Positions 63,401 through 64,000 of a stretch of DNA of 64,000 nt are shown here, piece after piece (the stretch's first letter is position 1; each line of letters begins with the position of its first letter). The stretch covers positions 36,015-100,014 of the forward strand of contig JAQWSU010000029.1 of assembly GCA_029243025.1 (NCBI GenBank). The letters are read 5' to 3'. The position numbers and the translations under genes were made by a program. The notes under the pieces were generated by a model, which made no database searches, was not told where the DNA came from, and saw nothing but the letters and a program-made list of their open reading frames with translations. Source of the stretch: Pirellulaceae bacterium. Lineage in GTDB: Bacteria > Planctomycetota > Planctomycetia > Pirellulales > Pirellulaceae.

Positions 63401-63491
63401 TGCTGCAGTTGATCAGGCTCTGGGGGCTCTGATTGACGACGACCGATTTGGTTCCGTTGTCGATCAGTTGCTGGGCGATGGCGAAGTTTAG
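57444..63491 (+). CDS. Giant secreted protein with cadherin-like, DUF11 and FG-GAP repeats
   Basis: 2015 residues from the ATG at 57444. The signal SLESLECRALLAAD lies near residues 26-39 after a basic N-terminus. Two cadherin-like Ig repeats follow (about 50-245, VLINDVDPDDDP, GVLANDVG), then an SdrD_B-like domain (about 250-350) and a jelly-roll-like region (about 365-545). Seven DUF11-type repeats (about 550-1450) share 'YxVVVxNxGPxDxxxxxxxDxLP' and are often followed by a DxxxxNN loop. A second SdrD_B-like domain (about 1455-1535) precedes six FG-GAP blades (about 1545-1890) with DFNQDGRSDLAI, DFDKDGDLDLAL, DLNQDGLMDLVV and DVDHDGDADLAV calcium loops, and a basic tail of about 100 residues. 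No catalytic motif was seen and no dockerin-like end, unlike the other four giants. Likely a cell-wall or surface structural protein. Confidence 0.88.
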   Translation: MNQVLGFSARSLNKTGRRFASRRLSLESLECRALLAADPLMLASVEVQNSPPVANPDFYIIDDDDLLMTDDVTGVLINDVDPDDDPLHISKIVEPPTRGSLTIEEDGGFTYRPQAIGIDTFVYEVSDSIGGTDSEAVTIIINRSAGTPPLAENDQYSFVEGSRIFIRAASGVLANDVGQSTGFEAVPTLLPSNGELDLKTDGAFTYIARPGFIGTDQFRYRLNENGIDLGEATVTIEVKSAGETPTIMGLLARDQNDNGLFDPEEVVEGAIVQLFVDDGDGVFDPASGDLEAVHPVITELGGYYGFSALNPNKGYFVVQPTQQVEGLVLPSQVSRLIEPGAHDLLFDSFESTQTVTAQPPAPVQDASARSFVTGETEVIGGERDLFVALEAGEGSLLLAANRGDFNGVLHYQSAANSQGFARVTWDGEDNDPSGLGNGLDGRDLTLNATQKGIAFWAGAGTTGGMVEIRLLEGENSSVAERPVSFEGLRYQFVPFHEFFGDADPSQVDAIELLMKTDAPGGDAIEFDSFGTAGPKIVDLFSTETVAEVSVSTTNDVEAVYVGDDVSYTVVVSNAGPNDLVAASFLNETPLGLTDVTYTSAIQGSVTGHTESGVGAISDSLNLSAGSSVTYNLVGTVAASAMGQLLSEARLHLPAGVTDSDLSNNTATDVDEVIREVDVSVVKINGQDFATPGDVIDYTIFVTNRGPADVSQVSIVDEMPEALVDVQYTSEASRGVDGNTTQGSGDIRDLVNIPKGGNVTYLVTATVRQEARGELLNVVSAQTTDNVIELNPVNNVATHRDVLFPTSDLAVSISTTQTEFVPGEEVAFVVEVQNVGPTDAESATVLDAFSSQFVDVTYSSLATLGATGNTESGSDAIDDLVFMPAGSTIRYEVQATIATAATETLLNEVSIIPGVGVIDPNPVNNHAQFEGALTLLSDLSIAIDDGVDTVPLGASLTYVIVVENQGPSDIGGVRVFDSLPPQLEQVSYVTDTTGEVEGNSDNGSGPIDEVVSMAVGSSLTYTLSAVVARAGLLRYEVEVELPESHQDPSLENNIAFDLTEVVLPDRADLSVDVMAEPIEVVAGQAADYRMMVTVANAGPNPARLVRVDGQWPAELEMGLPAVPQGGLASTAEGYRWEVESLSAGASLTLELPYTVAPSTAPQVLVHRVLGVTDSIDRDLGNNQAEATVEIQAVADLRLAIDDGVSEVIAGDAEPLTYQVNVQNAGPSRARGIETEINLPAQYLVGDLVPSSGSIDQFGNQLVWRIDSLDAEEAVELVIRYDVADDVIAGLYQVEATVGSDTTDSDSSNNLAVDVNQVRSVVDLTVAIDDGVREIIAGLSEQYTFEVVVANRGPSIARELLITDRLPADYSIIEITPATGEVVESIDGFEWRVEQLGVDEEISLSGTYTVAFDAEGGEKTNVVRVSSAGEEANEADNVAEDKNLIQVSSIRGTVWNDGNGNGARETNEMPIQDWFVFSDANQNGVHDPGEASAVADLQGEYEFAVTPGLHHVTQAALDGWETTSPARFATAAAFESRRDAEVVDLATDLTTADFNQDGRSDLAILNEYSNRLVVYSRSEQGVFEETFSLTVGVRPRSLTVVDFDKDGDLDLALTTLGGRQSGPVRDHGVTILSNNGNGQFANYQTIRAGNGPQDVVALDADLDGDFDLAVANVHAGTLTLLANRNNRFVFDRTVEVGHSPTSVSVGDLNQDGLMDLVVSNFGSDSVGVLINRGGRFISRQEISVGDGPAGVALLDVDHDGDADLAVANFLGDDVSILMNDGNGNYDAGSKLFLDRGARPLSLVANDLNADGEVDLLISNAELEKTDWALGVGGGSFSTGPRIDAGLGPQALTLLELDDDDTATDGMVDFATVVVDVDTAKAGLAGGVAVLENRPNRVQLVEVAAGETKQDVDFGNLQYRVVPPVTHSRTLSSVVPEGRSWQRAPRQLLSSSSGRQAAFAKLRQDLTPTRPNRQHRMQRQRRFLEQKRLAAVDQALGALIDDDRFGSVVDQLLGDGEV

Positions 63492-63801
63492 TCGAGAGGC
63501 AGCGCTGAGGGAATCGCATCGGAGCGATCAGGGGACAAGCGATCACGGTATTGCAGGCCTAATCCCGTGTGCGAATTAGATTTGCAATCAATTGCACTAA
63601 AGCATCTAGCAGTAGACAACGCAAGATACTTCTACACGTGTATACAAGGCCCAAAATGACCCCCTACCGACATAGGGCCGAAATAGCGATTCCAGGTACA
63701 CATTTCAGACGGTGTACCTGGAGGCGATTCTGCTGGACAGCTTTGCGGAATCCTGCTGTACTGGTGGACGTGCTACACAATCCAGAACGACAGGGGGAAC
63801 G
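63492..63801. other. Intergenic region with a strong inverted repeat
   Basis: 310 bases. It contains a direct repeat GCGATCA (twice, near 63524-63545), an AT-richer stretch with TACACGTGTA, and the 11-bp inverted repeat at 63691-63722. No open frame is credible. The promoter of the 63802 gene should be here. Confidence 0.5.
63691..63722. promoter_or_regulatory. Perfect 11-bp inverted repeat upstream of a secreted-protein gene
   Basis: TCCAGGTACAC (63691-63701) and GTGTACCTGGA (63712-63722) are perfect inverted arms around a 10-base spacer, 79 bases before the ATG at 63802. The two-arm form with about one helical turn of spacing suits either a dimeric regulator site or an mRNA leader hairpin. 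No T-run follows. Confidence 0.5.
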
Positions 63802-64000
63802 ATGAAAACACTACTCACGATTGCCATGTGCTTCGCTATCACAACAGCGGCCAACGCTGACATCATGTCGTTGGGTGGTAAAATCCATTTGAGCGACTGG
63901 GTCGGCGGCAAAGTCATCTACGAGCCGGACACCGGAGAGGTAGTCGGGGCTCGGATGACCTACGATCACTATTTCCGAACGTGCAAGAACGACGATGCCA
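63802..64000 (+). CDS. Secreted protein, N-terminal fragment
   Basis: 66 codons are visible before the window ends, with no stop. The ATG has an excellent ribosome site (GGGGGAA at 5-base spacing). The chain opens with a signal peptide (LLTIAMCFAITTAANA, cleavage before D20), followed by SLGGKIHLSDWVGGKVIYEP and TYDHYFRTCKNDDA. No family is recognised from this stretch. Exported, of unknown function. Confidence 0.7.
   Translation, partial: MKTLLTIAMCFAITTAANADIMSLGGKIHLSDWVGGKVIYEPDTGEVVGARMTYDHYFRTCKNDDA

Noticed and set aside
1..64000. Insertion sequence, prophage or integrated element
   Set aside because: No transposase, integrase, phage gene, flanking direct repeats or tRNA attachment site was found.

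Overview
The window is a 64 kb stretch of bacterial chromosome that most resembles a member of the Planctomycetota, probably Pirellulaceae-like. The evidence is five very large secreted proteins that all carry a short N-terminal signal of the type LExRxLLA (the Planctomycete extracellular motif first described in Rhodopirellula baltica), a BBP7-type outer-membrane protein, a protein with planctomycete-style WxxGxW repeats, a PEP-CTERM protein, a sulfatase, and a protein kinase fused to a tubulin-like domain. No rRNA, tRNA, CRISPR array, transposase or integrase was seen. No database search was run; family names come from motif recognition.

Layout. 1-58: start of a zinc-type dehydrogenase (minus, cut by the window edge). 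457-6629: a 1338-residue secreted multidomain protein and a BBP7 porin-like protein, both minus. 7252-24880: two giant plus-strand surface proteins (4650 and 1154 residues) built from metalloprotease-like, PPC, beta-helix, cadherin/Ig, cohesin-like, GEVED and dockerin-like modules. 25072-27499: a small putative membrane protein and a WxxGxW-repeat protein with an Arg/Ser-rich repetitive tail. 27520-32481 (minus): a probable operon with a TctC-TctB fusion, TctA, a secreted beta-propeller-like protein and a CYTH-like protein; a CotH-kinase/lamin-tail/dockerin surface protein (32510-37990) ends only a few bases upstream of it. 38906-45303: a hybrid histidine kinase, a secreted sulfatase, and an FG-GAP plus alpha/beta-hydrolase fusion.

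45684-57112 (all plus): a PEP-CTERM protein; an alkaline-phosphatase-superfamily/TPR/sulfotransferase fusion; a paralogue of it that has lost almost all metal ligands; a degenerate kinase-tubulin-like fusion; and a predicted outer-membrane barrel. 57444-63491 is a fifth giant protein (DUF11 repeats plus FG-GAP repeats), and a secreted protein starts at 63802 and runs off the end.

The common theme is the cell surface: envelope barrels, adhesin or scaffold-like giants with calcium-binding dockerin-like ends, secreted hydrolases, a solute-uptake system and sensory/regulatory proteins. The two parts most worth follow-up are the active/dead phosphodiesterase pair next to the kinase-tubulin fusion (46.7-55.5 kb), and the repeated cohesin-like plus dockerin-like modules of the giant proteins, which could form a planctomycete surface-assembly system.
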